Notes: generated from the letters alone by a model not told the origin. DNA of 64,000 bases from Onchidella celtica (GCA_963931925.1 OZ007580.1:9829001-9893000), one strand, 5' to 3'. Shown: positions 1 to 9,668, counted from the first letter of the stretch. A program made the numbers and translations.

Positions 1-319
1 GAAACAGTTGTTTTCTTAATATATCAACTGTCACAAATGTCATTAGCATAGAGCAAATGGCGGCGTTTGCTTTAATAAAGGAAATTTTTAAAAATATGAT
101 CTGTTTTCTGGGGCAGTCCAGATCTGTCTCTTGTCCCTAAAGGCATATTAAACAAGTGTAAAGGGCATCTTTCTTTCGTGCTGAGTAATGGAAAATATAC
201 CCTAAGCTCGGTAGCTTATTTTCAACGCAGACCGACGATCTGTGCCAGAAAAGCACGTAAGCTTTGTGTGTCCACGGCCTAGTGAACACAGTGTAAATCA
301 CCAACAATACCAACTCATT
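1..319. other. Left host flank, no gene seen
   Basis: No convincing coding frame or RNA gene is visible. It is host sequence up to the retrotransposon target site. Confidence 0.6.
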
Positions 320-324
320 CAGGT
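320..324. repeat. 5-bp target site duplication, left copy
   Basis: CAGGT precedes the first base of the 5' LTR, and the same CAGGT follows the last base of the 3' LTR at 9482-9486. A 5-bp duplication is usual for Ty3/Gypsy integrases and fixes both element ends. Confidence 0.92.
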
Positions 325-895
325 TGTCAGGGTTAGGGTTTGAATTGCCGTGCTAGGTCACGCTTTGTTCATTACATGGCATCATTGATTTTAGCCAGTC
401 CAAACGTCCTTGAACTATTCCCGTGGACAGTTTGTTTTTGTAGCGCTTTTCTTAGAGATGGAAAGAAAGTGGGGCAAGATAGAACGAATGGATAAATTAA
501 CAGTGACGATGCAGTTTTCGACCCCGTGGTTTGGGTGTACTTTAACAGGGAAAGACGGGGCGAATAAGGAGTGAATAAATTCGTACATAAAACGTTTAGG
601 GTGTAGAGACTTTGCGAACGGTTTTGACATACTTGAATAACTTTGTCTGTTACTATTAATAGAATCTATTGGCGCTGCGAGCGGAGCTCGAAGTGGATGC
701 ACCAATCAAATTTGAGCAGTCACGTGGTTTTGCAGAAGATAAGCGGGAACATCTTTATGCTGGATCACTTCCATGTAGATCTTTCCAGCTACGAGGGCGG
801 TCGGCTAAAGGTTCAGCCAGAGAGAACCAACAGACTGTTAACGTCATGTCTATGTCCTGGATAGACAATGAAATATTCCACAGCTATTTTCTCCA

Positions 896-920
896 GTTCC
901 CTGAAATCGTTTCAGGGAAC
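896..920 (+). promoter_or_regulatory. Perfect hairpin in LTR U3
   Basis: An 11-bp perfect inverted repeat (896-906 with 910-920) closes on a 3-base loop TCG. The same structure lies at 8763-8787 in the 3' LTR. It sits about 250 bp upstream of the TATA-like box. It could be a palindromic factor-binding site; the function is unknown. Confidence 0.6.
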
Positions 921-1167
921 CAATCGTAAGTGTCGTCACCATGATTCGAGATGATGTGAATCTGACCCTAATTTTCCAGTAGAAGTGCTACCAAAGGGAT
1001 GCAAGACCATAAAGTTTTACTTGCAATTAAGATCTAGAAAGAGTGACTGATATACACATTTGTAAATTGTAATTGATGTGTCTGGATGAGGCTGGGGATT
1101 GCCAGCCCATCCTAGAGCAGATCTAGATCTATTTTAACTACGTCAGTGTGTCTTGACGGTTTGATCC

Positions 1168-1175
1168 TTTATAAG
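1168..1175 (+). promoter_or_regulatory. Candidate LTR TATA box
   Basis: TTTATAAG lies about 250 bp before the LTR AATAAA. This is the expected spacing for a promoter driving a transcript that begins in R. The 3' LTR copy is at 9035-9042. Confidence 0.45.
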
Positions 1176-1421
1176 TAATTAACTGAGTTAATATTGTCGT
1201 CTGAGACATAAGAATATTATTTGTGAGATAGTAGGCAGTCTATATTTCTGAGGATAAATAATTACTAAGTAAACTGTGAATGAGTCAGAATGATATAGAG
1301 TTTCTAATCTTTTAAGAATCTAGAGGAGACTTCTAGTTATGTATTTTAGTATTTTCATTTGATGCTGCTGATGTTGTCTTTTTGATATGTAAGATAGACG
1401 AAATTGTTAGGACTTTTAAGT

Positions 1422-1427
1422 AATAAA
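1422..1427 (+). terminator. LTR polyadenylation signal
   Basis: AATAAA lies within the LTR, downstream of the TATA-like box. The copy at 9289-9294 in the 3' LTR would end the genomic transcript. Confidence 0.5.
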
Positions 1428-1615
1428 TTTGTGGCCCTACAAGGTCCTTGATATAACGTACTCAAAATTGTTATTAGTGTATGGGGCATGGTATGGCAGA
1501 GTAATTTCTAAAACCTCTCGATATTTTATTAAATGCAGTCGAACACCTAAATTCCATAATTTAGTAATCCCCATCGTAACACTCGAGGGCACACCCTTCC
1601 TTGAATTCGTGACAC

Positions 1616-1627
1616 TGGAGAGGGACC
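1616..1627 (+). other. Candidate tRNA primer binding site
   Basis: TGGAGAGGGACC begins one base after the 5' LTR, where a minus-strand primer binding site is expected. The leading TGG would pair with the tRNA CCA end. I could not assign the priming tRNA by eye. Confidence 0.5.
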
Positions 1628-2525
1628 CTTAAAAGAACTTTAATAACGCCATACCATTTAGTTAAATTATTTTTAGAACCTATTGTATTTTTTTTATTCC
1701 ATCATTTAATATTGTACTCTTGTAATATTATGTTTTCAGGTCTTTTTATTATCGATGTTAGACAATCTGTATTAATCTAATATTTTGTATTTCAATTTCA
1801 TATGGTGAACTCAACATCCCATTGACCCGTGGACACCGGCGAGGGAACCCTTTCACCGTCCAGATCTACCTCAGACAGAAATACAGTTTTGGGCTTGGAG
1901 CTGTGGATTGAGGATATTAACATCTGAATTCCTCAAAAACAAAGATAAGTGAATCATCTATCTAACAGTCTTGGGGAGGGCGACGTACTTTCCGCTCTGT
2001 GTGTGTGTTCCAGGCCATTTTACTATTTACTATATGTTTAGTTTAAGTGCGGGAGGTTGGTTGGGATCATAGTTTAGCATATCTTCTTTGCCATTACGAA
2101 GGATATTGGAGGCCTTGGTGGCTATGTAAAATAACTCGGGGGGATTTGCTTCTCTGTGAATAGTTCTATTAGGGATCCATTATTCGTATAGATTGTGGCG
2201 TTTTTCTTACTTCCTCACTTTTCTTTAGGAAGATGTCTCTCCTGTTTTCTTCTTAAACTATCTGTAATATAAGTTAGGACTTGTAGGGTCTGTTATCTTC
2301 GTTTTACTTGTCAGTATACGTCCTGTTTATTGTATTTCTTTTTGCTTATAAACTTTGAACTACTATACTAACATTGATATGTTTGCAATATATGCCTGAG
2401 GTGTTTCACGTGCTAAAACCACGTTGAATTGTAATCTGGTATTGACATATGTGAGAGAGAGATATAATAATTTTTGGTTCACGTGACAATTTCACGTTGA
2501 AGATAGATCTAGAGACAATAATTTT

Positions 2526-2964
2526 GCAGTGGTAACAGAAGACACTGCGTGTCCGCGTTTTGAGAACAGAGAGATATTTCAAAGTTGTCGTGTTGAGAGA
2601 GAGATATATTTTTGATTCATCGCATTGAGAGAGCGATTCGTTTTTCACAGTGATAACAGAGGACACTGGTTCGTCGCGTTGAGAGAGACGTAAAATTTTG
2701 AGAGTGATCACTCAAGACATTAATGTATCGCAGTAAACGCGATATATAGTATTTTATTGCAGTGGGAGCAACGGATAGACGGCACTGCCTTACTAGAATT
2801 TATATTGAGAGAGAGAGAGAGACATAAAGTGTTTGCAGTTTAAGTGATACTGCCTGTAATTTTCAGAGAGAGAGATAAAGTGTTTGCAGTTTAAGTGATA
2901 CTGCCTGTAATTTTCAGAAAGAGAGAACGTTCTTTTCGCGAAGCAGTGCTAACATAAGACACTG
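2526..2964 (+). repeat. Array of short hairpins in the retrotransposon leader
   Basis: The leader upstream of gag carries repeated stem-loops built from CAGTG...CACTG or GCAGT...ACTGC arms. They lie at 2526-2548, 2648-2668, 2759-2788, 2835-2853, 2886-2904 and 2944-2964, and are separated by GAGAGA-rich spacers. Three share a loop close to TAACAGAAGA. Two belong to a 51-bp tandem duplication spanning about 2823-2924. A 12-bp palindrome at 2702-2713 lies in the same stretch. In retroelements, clustered leader stem-loops commonly serve in RNA packaging, dimerisation or translation; which applies here is inference. Confidence 0.7.
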
Positions 2965-3065
2965 AATTAATATTAACAGTCAATAACTGTTCATATAATA
3001 TAGTTGATACCGCGATATTCCTTAATAGTAGGTAAATACTTACTATTTACAGACTTTAACATATC

Positions 3066-4313
3066 ATGGCTGATTTTCTTAAATACTTTGAATCTGCCAA
3101 AGTTCTGGGCATACCAGAAGAAGAACGCGCCGCGTGGTGCGAACGACAAGTACAACAAGACCGAGAGCGCGAGGATCGAAAAGAAGCAAGAGAAAGAGAA
3201 AGAGAAAAAGAAGCAAGAGAGAGAGAAAAAGAGGCCGTAGAGAAAGAAAAGAGAGATGAACTTGCAATGAAAAAGTTAGAGCAACAATCGCTTGTAACAC
3301 CCACTACTGCCAGCAATACTTATGCTAAGAAACCAAAACTGCCGACATTTAACGAAAAACTCGACCGGATCGACGCATATTTACATAGGTTCGAGCTACA
3401 CGCTAAATGCGTCGGATGGCAGCAGGCGATGTACAGTTCATGCCTGTCCAATTTATTAACAGGTAAGGCTTTAGAGGTATTTCATAGCCTCAAGGTAGAG
3501 GATGCCAATGATTATGACAAGCTTAAAACAGCACTGCTTAAACGATTCCAGCATACCGAGGATGGCTTTCATCAAAGATTTCGCTCATGTAAACCTGAGC
3601 CATCTGAAAATTTCTCAACTTATGTCAATCGGCTGAAACATTATTTAGATCGCTGGATTGAGCTCGCGAACGTAACTACCGGAAATTATTCCCAACTTTA
3701 CGATTTGGTCTTGAAGGACCAAATCTATACGGCATGTCATTCCGATTTGGTTGCCCACCTTAAAGAGAGGGCACCGACATCCTCTGAAGAAATCACATCG
3801 TGCGCGGAACGGTATGCGTCCGCCCACCCAAATCGTCCTTTGGCAAAGCCTTCAACTACAACACCGTGTTATGCCAACGTAGGCAAAGGAGCGCCAACCG
3901 GACACGATCGTTCAAGGCCGACTCGTCGTCAGGCCCCAAATCCGCGCTCTCAATCAGAGCCGCCTTTTTGTAGACAGAGAGATTTCCCGAATCGAGGTAA
4001 TGTATCCCCGCGTCGAGGATACCAGAGTTATTCTTTTTACGAGCCTCGCCCATATTATCGTGGCAACTATCCAGGCCAACAATATAACCGGCCTCAGGGA
4101 CCGCCGCGACGAGTGCATTTTGATGATAATCATAATTATAATAGACCACAGAGTCTTCCCTATCGTGGAAACGATCCTAATCGTACTATATGTTATAAGT
4201 GTAATAGGGTAGGCCACATACAGAGATTTTGTAACGTGAAATTGGAGTCAGCAAATGCCTGCTCGATTAAATCTACACCTTATGAGACTGACGGTCATAA
4301 TGAATCTTCGTGA
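3066..4313 (+). CDS. gag: Gag polyprotein with SCAN-like capsid and CCHC knuckle
   Basis: This 415-residue Gag forms the particle that packages element RNA. Residues 28-75 are a highly charged Arg/Glu/Lys coiled-coil-like stretch. Residues about 91-255 look like a retroelement capsid; the part from about 165 (a basic-rich helix, then an LVLKDQ...LKERAP...SSEE pattern) resembles the SCAN domain of vertebrate zinc-finger factors, which is known to derive from Gmr1-like capsids. Residues 260-370 are low-complexity, rich in Pro, Arg, Tyr and Asn. A single zinc knuckle C-X2-C-X4-H-X4-C uses Cys376, Cys379, His384 and Cys389. The start is the first ATG after the hairpin leader. The ORF ends in one TGA in frame with pol. 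No disabling mutation is visible. Confidence 0.93.
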   Translation: MADFLKYFESAKVLGIPEEERAAWCERQVQQDREREDRKEAREREREKEAREREKEAVEKEKRDELAMKKLEQQSLVTPTTASNTYAKKPKLPTFNEKLDRIDAYLHRFELHAKCVGWQQAMYSSCLSNLLTGKALEVFHSLKVEDANDYDKLKTALLKRFQHTEDGFHQRFRSCKPEPSENFSTYVNRLKHYLDRWIELANVTTGNYSQLYDLVLKDQIYTACHSDLVAHLKERAPTSSEEITSCAERYASAHPNRPLAKPSTTTPCYANVGKGAPTGHDRSRPTRRQAPNPRSQSEPPFCRQRDFPNRGNVSPRRGYQSYSFYEPRPYYRGNYPGQQYNRPQGPPRRVHFDDNHNYNRPQSLPYRGNDPNRTICYKCNRVGHIQRFCNVKLESANACSIKSTPYETDGHNESS

Positions 4314-4319
4314 CAATCA
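4311..4319 (+). promoter_or_regulatory. Candidate Gag-Pol stop-codon readthrough signal
   Basis: The gag stop TGA is followed in the same frame by CAA TCA and then an open frame through pol. Stop-CARYYA is the tobamovirus-type readthrough context, and TGA-CAATCA fits it at every position. No frameshift is needed. The arrangement implies occasional UGA decoding to make a Gag-Pol fusion, by analogy with retroviruses that use a single in-frame stop. Initiation at the ATG at 4335 is the alternative. Confidence 0.7.
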
Positions 4320-4334
4320 AAGACTATTCCAGTC

Positions 4335-7300
4335 ATGTCTGCCCTACATGAACTGGGTGAATTAACATTTTACCAGGGCCGCGTGAACGCGATTCGCGCT
4401 TCTGTTCTACGTGACTCCGGATGCACGACTATCGGCGTTCGACAGTCACTAGTCCGTCCAACACAATTTTTGGACAAGGAGGTAACTTGTATTACTTTTG
4501 GCGGATCTGTAGAGCGATTCCGTCTTGCAGAAGTTTATATTGATACACCTTTTCTCACAGGTATTGTTACTGCATGTGTACTGCCTAATCCAGTGGCTGA
4601 TATAATCATAGGGAATGTACCTCAAGTAAATAAGTTTCCTATCGGTAACTTGGAAATTTGGACTGAGGATGAGAGTGTTGCTTGTGCGACAACACGCCTA
4701 CAATCGAGTCGACGAGCAGACAGTCCATTGAGTAATCCTACTATTGAAGTGAACATAACGTCTAGTGCATTTCATGATGAGCAACATTCAGATCCCACAT
4801 TGAAACATTTGTTTGCTAAGGTTGATCCTACCGCACCGGATACCTCTAAGTTTCTTATTAAAGATGACTTATTATATCGTAATTTTCGGAATAAGCGAGA
4901 GACCGTTATGCAACTTGTAGTACCGAGATCATTTCGTCGCGACATTATTCGTCTCGCGCATGACACTTCCTTGGCGGGTCACCAGGGAAAGGCCAGAACT
5001 AAGTCTCGAATACTATCGCAATTTTTTTGGCCCAGTATTTACGCAGATGTAAACCGGTTCGTATCAACATGTGACGTATGTCAGAGACGTACTCCTAAAG
5101 GAAGAGCATCGCGAGCTCCTCTGCAGGAGATGCCTATGGTCTCCAGACCATTTGAGCGCGTTGCCGTAGATATAGTTGGTCCTCTACACAAGTCAGACAG
5201 AGGACATCGTTTTATACTTTCTGTCATTGACTACGCAACCCGTTGGCCAGAGGCCATTCCGCTAAAAGACATTTCAGCTGATCATGTCGCTGAAGCTCTT
5301 ATTACTATTTTTTCGCGTCTTGGGTTTCCAGTTGAAATTTTATCGGACAGAGGTCCACAGTTTACCTCTGAGCTTTTTAAGAAAGTCTTGGAGTTGGTCG
5401 GGATTAAACAAAGATTGACATTTCCATATCACCCACAGTCTAATGGCTGCTGTGAACGTTGGAATGCTACCATGAAAAGTATGCTTGCGCGAGTTTCCGC
5501 CGACAAACCGAGTGATTGGGATCGACAACTCCCCGCTATTCTTTTTGCATACCGAGAACTACCGAACACATCGACGGGTTTTTCCCCCTTCGAATTATTG
5601 TATGGTCGTAAGCCGCGTGGTCCAATGGCCATACTCCATGATTTATTCGCCGGATCAGACACCGACGACAACGATACGCGGTCTGCATATCAATACGTTG
5701 TAGACTTGCGCCATCGAATTCTTAACGCATGTCAGCTCGCACAAAAATCTTCAGCTGCGCATGCGAGTCTTTATAAACAATATCGTGATCAAGGTAGCCG
5801 ATTGCGAACCTTGGCCGTCGGAGACCAAACTCTTGTTCTCCTTCCGGAAACGAAAAATAAACTCCTTCTTACATGGAAGGGACCTTTTAAAGTTCTAAAG
5901 AGACTTTCTCGAGTAAATTATCTTATCAAGATTCGAGGACAGGACAAAGTCTTCCATATAAATATGTTAAAGCAGTACCTGTCCGACGATGATAATCGAC
6001 AGAATAATCGCCGAAATGTGGTTGCTCAGGCCAATGCGGCCTTGGTTTCAGTTGACGATGATGATCCTATTAAGATAGAGAATTCAATACCCGCACTTCG
6101 ATCTTCTGAAAACACTTCGGATGTAAATATAAACCCAGATTTATCTGAATCGCAAAGACAAGATTTAAGAGATTTGCTTGACGAGTTTACTACAGTCTTT
6201 ACTGATCTACCAGGTAATACTTCTTTGGTACAGCATGTTATAAGATTAAAGACGGATATACCCGTCTTTGTTAAACCATATCCGCGTCCGCTGCACGCAC
6301 AGGAGACTATAATATCCGAGGTACGTAACATGTTTCACCTGGGAGTGATAGAGCGATCGACGAGTCCATATAACTCACCCATCGTCTTAGTGAAAAAAAA
6401 AGATGATACCGTGCGTTTTTGTATTGACTATCGTAAACTTAATGAGGTTACGATATATGACGCTGAACCGATTCCCAACCAGGAGAATCTTTTTGCTCAG
6501 TTAGCGAGGGCAACAATTTTTTCTAAAATTGATCTTTCCAAAGGTTATTGGCAAATTCCGCTTGATGAGAATAGCAAGCAATATACCGCTTTTCAGACTC
6601 CGTTGGGTCTTATGCAGTGGCGCTATATGCCTTTCGGGTTAGCTACAGCCCCTGCTACTTTCGCCCGTATGATGACAATATTGCTCCAGGGTATGAATTC
6701 GGTATTGTCGTATTTTGACGACATTTGTATTTATGAAACCGATTGGTCGGGACACCTCGCAGCCCTACGACAAGTTTTTATTGCTCTTCGTCGAGCTGGC
6801 CTTACGGCGAAACCCAGTAAGGTGTTTTTAGGATATAATGAAATTAATTTTCTGGGCCATACAATTGCCCACGGGGTTCAGACTCCTGATGACAAGAAGA
6901 TAACTACCATCTTAAAGCTCCAACCACCTCGAACTAAGAAAGAAGTTCGTAGTTTATTGGGCTTTCTTAACTATTATAGGAAATTCATTCCAAATTTTTC
7001 TTCGCTTACAGCTCCGTTGTCGGACCTCACAAGAAAGAATTTTCCTAATAAAGTGAAATGGACAACCGAATGTGCTGATACACTTCGTACCGTTCAACAA
7101 TTGTTTTCCACTTCCCCCATTCTCATACTACCAGATATAAACCAAATATTTATTGTCCGCACTGATGCGTCGGACAAGGGATTGGGAGCTGTGTTATTAC
7201 AGGAACGAGACGATACCTTGCGGCCATGTTTATACGCCAGCCGCAAGTTGCTGGATAGGGAATGCCGCTATGCAATTATCGAGCGAGAGTGCCTCGCTAT

Positions 7301-7514
7301 CATTTTTGCTGTAAACGCATTTTCGAGATATCTACTCATGTCCGAGTTTATAATTGAAACGGACCATCGTCCGTTGTTATTCTTAAAGACTAACAGGGCT
7401 AAAAATGCTCGATTAACGAGGTGGAGTCTTGCACTCCAGGAATACCGGTTTGTTATCCGGTCTATCCCGGGCGGTGACAATTCCCAAGCTGATATTTTGT
7501 CACGTCTCATTTAA
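4335..7514 (+). CDS. pol: Pol polyprotein: PR-IN-RT-RNase H
   Basis: This Pol has 1059 residues from the first ATG; the open frame runs back to the gag stop. Protease: DSG at 27-29 and a hydrophobic IIIG near 90-93. Integrase: zinc-binding His209, His216, Cys246, Cys249; catalytic Asp279, Asp338, Glu374 with 35 residues between the last two; a GPF module at 516-518; no chromodomain seen. Reverse transcriptase: about 640-830, with Asp733 and FDD at 794-796 (Asp795, Asp796). RNase H: about 935-1059, with Asp944, a Glu in ERE at 983-985 and Asp1010. All expected catalytic residues are present and there is no internal stop. Integrase precedes RT, as in Ty1/Copia, but the motifs are Gypsy-type. 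It would mature by proteolysis into enzymes for reverse transcription and integration. Confidence 0.96.
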   Translation: MSALHELGELTFYQGRVNAIRASVLRDSGCTTIGVRQSLVRPTQFLDKEVTCITFGGSVERFRLAEVYIDTPFLTGIVTACVLPNPVADIIIGNVPQVNKFPIGNLEIWTEDESVACATTRLQSSRRADSPLSNPTIEVNITSSAFHDEQHSDPTLKHLFAKVDPTAPDTSKFLIKDDLLYRNFRNKRETVMQLVVPRSFRRDIIRLAHDTSLAGHQGKARTKSRILSQFFWPSIYADVNRFVSTCDVCQRRTPKGRASRAPLQEMPMVSRPFERVAVDIVGPLHKSDRGHRFILSVIDYATRWPEAIPLKDISADHVAEALITIFSRLGFPVEILSDRGPQFTSELFKKVLELVGIKQRLTFPYHPQSNGCCERWNATMKSMLARVSADKPSDWDRQLPAILFAYRELPNTSTGFSPFELLYGRKPRGPMAILHDLFAGSDTDDNDTRSAYQYVVDLRHRILNACQLAQKSSAAHASLYKQYRDQGSRLRTLAVGDQTLVLLPETKNKLLLTWKGPFKVLKRLSRVNYLIKIRGQDKVFHINMLKQYLSDDDNRQNNRRNVVAQANAALVSVDDDDPIKIENSIPALRSSENTSDVNINPDLSESQRQDLRDLLDEFTTVFTDLPGNTSLVQHVIRLKTDIPVFVKPYPRPLHAQETIISEVRNMFHLGVIERSTSPYNSPIVLVKKKDDTVRFCIDYRKLNEVTIYDAEPIPNQENLFAQLARATIFSKIDLSKGYWQIPLDENSKQYTAFQTPLGLMQWRYMPFGLATAPATFARMMTILLQGMNSVLSYFDDICIYETDWSGHLAALRQVFIALRRAGLTAKPSKVFLGYNEINFLGHTIAHGVQTPDDKKITTILKLQPPRTKKEVRSLLGFLNYYRKFIPNFSSLTAPLSDLTRKNFPNKVKWTTECADTLRTVQQLFSTSPILILPDINQIFIVRTDASDKGLGAVLLQERDDTLRPCLYASRKLLDRECRYAIIERECLAIIFAVNAFSRYLLMSEFIIETDHRPLLFLKTNRAKNARLTRWSLALQEYRFVIRSIPGGDNSQADILSRLI

Positions 7515-8178
7515 TTTCCTATTAGAGAGTGTTGTGTCTTGTATTGGGGTTGGATAGTGCTTGTCCCCCTCAATTCTAGACGGTGGATGGATTCACATTT
7601 ATCTTGTTCATTACATTATGAACCATTTTTACAATCCTTTTTTGTGAATATCCTCTTTCCACCAGCGTCATTCCTGACTGTGACCTGAACTTCTGGCAAA
7701 CCTGACGCCCTTGTCAGCGGGTCAATGAGATAGAGACATGGCAAACCAAGCTACCAGAGCTACTGCTGCCATTGGATACCACAGTATTTTAATTAACAAT
7801 ATATTGTGTGTGAATGTGTATATAAGCAGCAATTGTGTGTGTTGACTATATAGTTATAAACCTATTCCTTCAGTAAGGCTTCATTATTTCATAATAGTTA
7901 TACTTTAATCCAGCAGTATACAGTGATATACTCATTATTATTATAGATGTTTCTGAGAATTTTCATTGTGTGCAGTAAGAATGTTTAAATAGAATAAATT
8001 CTATAGAACGTGGCATCAATAATTGTATACTTTTTGTCCATCCAATATGCACGTTCTTAGTTAGATTTTTCTTCTCAAGCTTAAGGCTCATCTTTCTACA
8101 GTCCTACTTAAGCCCCTACCACAATAACTTTGGGATTTCTTGGATCCTATCGTGTAAATTTTATTTAAAATTTTCACT
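7515..8178 (+). other. Retrotransposon 3' untranslated region, no env
   Basis: About 660 bp between the pol stop and the polypurine tract hold no open frame of useful length. There is no sign of a third ORF such as an envelope. Confidence 0.7.
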
Positions 8179-8191
8179 GGGGTGGGGGATA
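8179..8191 (+). other. Polypurine tract
   Basis: A G-rich run GGGGTGGGGGATA abuts the first base of the 3' LTR. This is where the plus-strand primer of an LTR element lies. Confidence 0.75.
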
Positions 8192-9481
8192 TGTCAGGGT
8201 TAGGATTTGAATTGCCGTGCTAGGTCACGCTTTGTTCATTACATGGCATCATTGATTTTAGCCAGTCCAAACGTCCTTGAACTATTCCCGTGGACAGTTT
8301 GTTTTTGTAGCGCTTTTCTTAGAGATGGAAAGAAAGTGGGGCAAGATAGAACGAATGGATAAATTAACAGTGACGATGCAGTTTTCGACCCCGTGGTTTG
8401 GGTGTACTTTAACAGGGAAAGACGGGGCGAATAAGGAGTGAATAAATTCGTACATAAAACGTTTAGGGTGTAGAGACTTTGCGAACGGTTTTGACATACT
8501 TGAATAACTTTGTCTGTTACTATTAATAGAATCTATTGGCGCTGCGAGCGGAGCTCGAAGTGGATGCACCAATCAAATTTGAGCAGTCACGTGGTTTTGC
8601 AGAAGATAAGCGGGAACATCTTTATGCTGGATCACTTCCATGTAGATCTTTCCAGCTACGAGGGCGGTCGGCTAAAGGTTCAGCCAGAGAGAACCAACAG
8701 ACTGTTAACGTCATGTCTATGTCCTGGATAGACAATGAAATATTCCACAGCTATTTTCTCCAGTTCCCTGAAATCGTTTCAGGGAACCAATCGTAAGTGT
8801 CGTCACCATGATTCGAGATGATGTGAATCTGACCCTAATTTTCCAGTAGAAGTGCTACCAAAGGGATGCAAGACCATAAAGTTTTACTTGCAATTAAGAT
8901 CTAGAAAGAGTGACTGATATACACATTTGTAAATTGTAATTGATGTGTCTGGATGAGGCTGGGGATTGCCAGCCCATCCTAGAGCAGATCTAGATCTATT
9001 TTAACTACGTCAGTGTGTCTTGACGGTTTGATCCTTTATAAGTAATTAACTGAGTTAATATTGTCGTCTGAGACATAAGAATATTATTTGTGAGATAGTA
9101 GGCAGTCTATATTTCTGAGGATAAATAATTACTAAGTAAACTGTGAATGAGTCAGAATGATATAGAGTTTCTAATCTTTTAAGAATCTAGAGGAGACTTC
9201 TAGTTATGTATTTTAGTATTTTCATTTGATGCTGCTGATGTTGTCTTTTTGATATGTAAGATAGACGAAATTGTTAGGACTTTTAAGTAATAAATTTGTG
9301 GCCCTACAAGGTCCTTGATATAACGTACTCAAAATTGTTATTAGTGTATGGGGCATGGTATGGCAGAGTAATTTCTAAAACGTCTCGATATTTTATTAAA
9401 TGCAGTCGAACACCTAAATTCCATAATTTAGTAATCCCCATCGTAACACTCGAGGGCACACCCTTCCTTGAATTCGTAACA
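8192..9481 (+). repeat. 3' LTR
   Basis: 1290 bp, the same length as the 5' LTR, with three substitutions seen. It ends ACA immediately before the right CAGGT target duplication. It carries the same hairpin (8763-8787), TATA-like box (9035-9042) and AATAAA (9289-9294). Confidence 0.95.
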
Positions 9482-9486
9482 CAGGT
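9482..9486. repeat. 5-bp target site duplication, right copy
   Basis: CAGGT directly follows the 3' LTR and matches 320-324. Confidence 0.92.
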
Positions 9487-9531
9487 GTTAAAACTGCATA
9501 GTAGCATGGTGTGAAATGTTTGTCACTTGAG

Positions 9532-9668
9532 TGATTTTCCAATATCGTCCATTCCACTGTTCACAGGGATCAAAAGGCCCAACGCCCTTCTTACTAATAG
9601 TCGACCTTAAACTATCCCTGACTGATTCTCTAATGGCGTCCACTACACTGTTCACTGGGTTCGACCGG
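9532..9668. repeat. Imperfect 46-bp direct duplication
   Basis: 9532-9577 and 9623-9668 share a diverged unit containing CACTGTTCAC, with a 91-bp period. It may be the remains of a tandem repeat. The rest of 9487-12200 shows no gene I can support; a 121-residue frame at 10098-10463 has no recognisable motif. Confidence 0.4.

Larger units (their letters stand above)
325..1614 (+). repeat. 5' LTR
   Basis: A 1290-bp long terminal repeat, TGTCAG...ACA, matched at a constant offset of 7867 bp by the 3' LTR. It holds a TATA-like TTTATAAG at 1168-1175 and an AATAAA at 1422-1427, so U3 probably runs to about 1200 and R ends shortly after 1427. Small open frames at 415-705, 643-864 and 669-929 recur identically in the other LTR, simply because the LTRs are nearly identical; nothing supports their translation. 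Confidence 0.95.
325..9481 (+). mobile_element. Complete Gmr1-like Ty3/Gypsy LTR retrotransposon
   Basis: This 9157-bp element has 1290-bp LTRs beginning TGTCAG and ending ACA, a 5-bp target duplication, a 1.45-kb leader, intact gag (3066-4313), intact pol (4335-7514), a 3' polypurine tract and no envelope ORF. The pol domain order is protease, integrase, reverse transcriptase, RNase H. In ordinary Ty3/Gypsy elements integrase comes last; integrase before RT, with Gypsy-type domain sequences, defines the Gmr1 clade, first described from cod. The LTRs differ at only three sites seen by eye (338/8205, 1515/9382, 1611/9478), about 0.2%, so insertion was recent. With both ORFs open it may be autonomous. 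The clade call rests on domain order and motifs, not on a phylogeny. Confidence 0.96.

Noticed and set aside
415-929. Small ORFs of 73-96 residues in the 5' LTR, repeated at 8282-8796
   Set aside because: They recur only because the LTRs are almost identical; no start context, motif or known LTR-encoded protein supports them.
5860-6100. Possible chromodomain after integrase
   Set aside because: Only a GPF module is visible; the following residues are acidic and low-complexity, without the aromatic pattern of chromodomains.
7515-8191. Possible envelope gene after pol
   Set aside because: No open frame of useful length exists between the pol stop and the 3' LTR.
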